DNA from: an uncultured Anaerosporobacter sp.
GTDB taxonomy: Bacteria; Bacillota; Clostridia; Lachnospirales; Lachnospiraceae
Direction of reading: 5' to 3'
NCBI GenBank assembly: GCA_945787925.1
Contig: CALZJY010000017.1
Span: 1 to 14,987 of the forward strand
DNA length: 14,987 nt
How positions within the stretch are numbered: position 1 is the stretch's first letter; every line of letters begins with the position of its first letter. Under the pieces are notes generated by a model that worked only from the letters and a program-made list of their open reading frames with translations, did not search any database and had not been told where the DNA came from. The translations under genes were made by a program, and so were the position numbers. This document shows positions 14,595 through 14,987 of this stretch, piece by piece.

Positions 14595-14987
14595 TTATTT
14601 GCAATCACAACCGTAGGAACCTTCGTTGCGGTATGGGCATGGTCTTGCTTCTCTAAAGCATCCACAATACATTTTCTTTGTATACTCCATATAATCTCTG
14701 TCAAAACAAGATTCATCAAATTTCATTCCATAATTATAGTCGTTTGCATTATGATTCCAACGTCTCTTGTTGTACATTCTCATATCCATATCTTCCTCTT
14801 CACCTCTTGTGCAACCTGACGTTTCATATGGCATTGGTTTTTCACATGGCATTGGTTTTACCATCTGTGTTGGCTTTTCACATGGCATTGGTTTTGCCAT
14901 CTGCGCTGGTCTTTCACATGGCATTGGTTTTGCCATCTGTGCTGGTCTTTCACATGGCATTGGTTTTACCATCTGTGCTGGTCTTTC
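14595..14987 (-). CDS. Cys/Met/Pro repeat protein, possibly coat or surface (5' end outside window)
   Basis: The last 130 residues of a protein whose start lies beyond the right edge. The visible N-terminal part is made of 12-residue units of the form E(R/K)P(A/T)QM(V/A)KPMPC, four full copies followed by a shortened one. A non-repetitive C-terminal part of about 80 residues follows, rich in Cys, Tyr, Asn, Arg and Asp/Glu, ending 'SYGCDCK'. Regularly spaced Cys and low complexity are typical of cross-linked spore coat or exosporium proteins, and the C-terminal region has coat-like Tyr/Asn/Met content; this is an inference, not a family match. The Cys spacing could also suit metal binding. An internal ATG at 14972 is within a repeat and is unlikely to be the start, because the frame stays open to the window edge. 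Confidence 0.75.
   Translation of the reverse strand, partial: ERPAQMVKPMPCERPAQMAKPMPCERPAQMAKPMPCEKPTQMVKPMPCEKPMPYETSGCTRGEEEDMDMRMYNKRRWNHNANDYNYGMKFDESCFDRDYMEYTKKMYCGCFREARPCPYRNEGSYGCDCK
14829..14987 (-). repeat. 36-bp in-frame tandem repeats
   Basis: Four complete 36-bp units (14844-14987) and a shortened fifth unit (from 14843 down to about 14829) encode the 12-residue Cys/Met/Pro repeat. Units differ mainly at Arg/Lys, Ala/Thr and Val/Ala codons. The units nearest the window edge are almost identical in DNA, which suggests recent expansion; more copies probably lie outside the window. Confidence 0.85.

Noticed and set aside
14829..14987. CRISPR array
   Set aside because: The 36-bp units are contiguous with no spacers and stay in frame inside a coding sequence.

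Overview
The window looks like part of the chromosome of a low-GC, spore-forming Clostridia bacterium, most likely a member of the Lachnospiraceae. This rests on the AT-rich codon use, strong AGGAGG-type ribosome binding sites, a DUF1292 gene, a PflX-type radical SAM gene, a VanRS-like pair next to an S11 carboxypeptidase, a YetF-type DUF421 gene and a Cys/Pro/Met repeat protein of coat-protein style. No rRNA, tRNA, CRISPR array, insertion sequence or phage module was seen.

Layout. Positions 1-9008 are almost entirely minus-strand genes. From right to left, 9008-5039 holds a tightly spaced run: a truncated membrane sensor stub, a NarL/LuxR-type response regulator, an OmpR-type response regulator, its VanS-like histidine kinase and a D-Ala-D-Ala carboxypeptidase. 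A perfect-stem terminator at 4998-5028 ends this run. Next come a membrane metallophosphoesterase and a lipoprotein N-acetylmuramoyl-L-alanine amidase (4905-2859), then a PflX-like radical SAM protein, then RlmD-type rRNA methyltransferase plus DUF1292 (1827-138), closed by a terminator at 92-131. The plus strand from 9123 to 13209 carries an ABC-2 export system (ATPase, two permeases) and a kinase-like protein of unknown function, ending in a terminator at 13215-13250. The last 1.7 kb is minus strand: a DUF421 membrane protein, three very small ORFs, and the C-terminal part of a Cys-rich repeat protein that runs off the window.

How the genes fit together. Several products act on peptidoglycan (carboxypeptidase, amidase, VanRS-like sensing), so 2859-7960 reads as a cell-envelope block. 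The 7985-12287 block looks like a classical module of sensor kinase, LuxR-type regulator and divergent ABC-2 exporter, with a shared regulatory region at 9009-9122 holding an inverted repeat over a consensus promoter. That module is damaged at two points. The sensor kinase keeps only its membrane part and has no kinase domains. The ABC ATPase has lost its start codon and N-terminal strands but keeps Walker A and everything after it. The regulator and both permeases are intact, so this appears to be a recently broken export system.

The most unusual items are these two lesions on either side of an intact operator, the kinase-like protein whose expected P-loop position lacks the GK(S/T) signature, and the cluster of tiny ORFs at 14108-14505.
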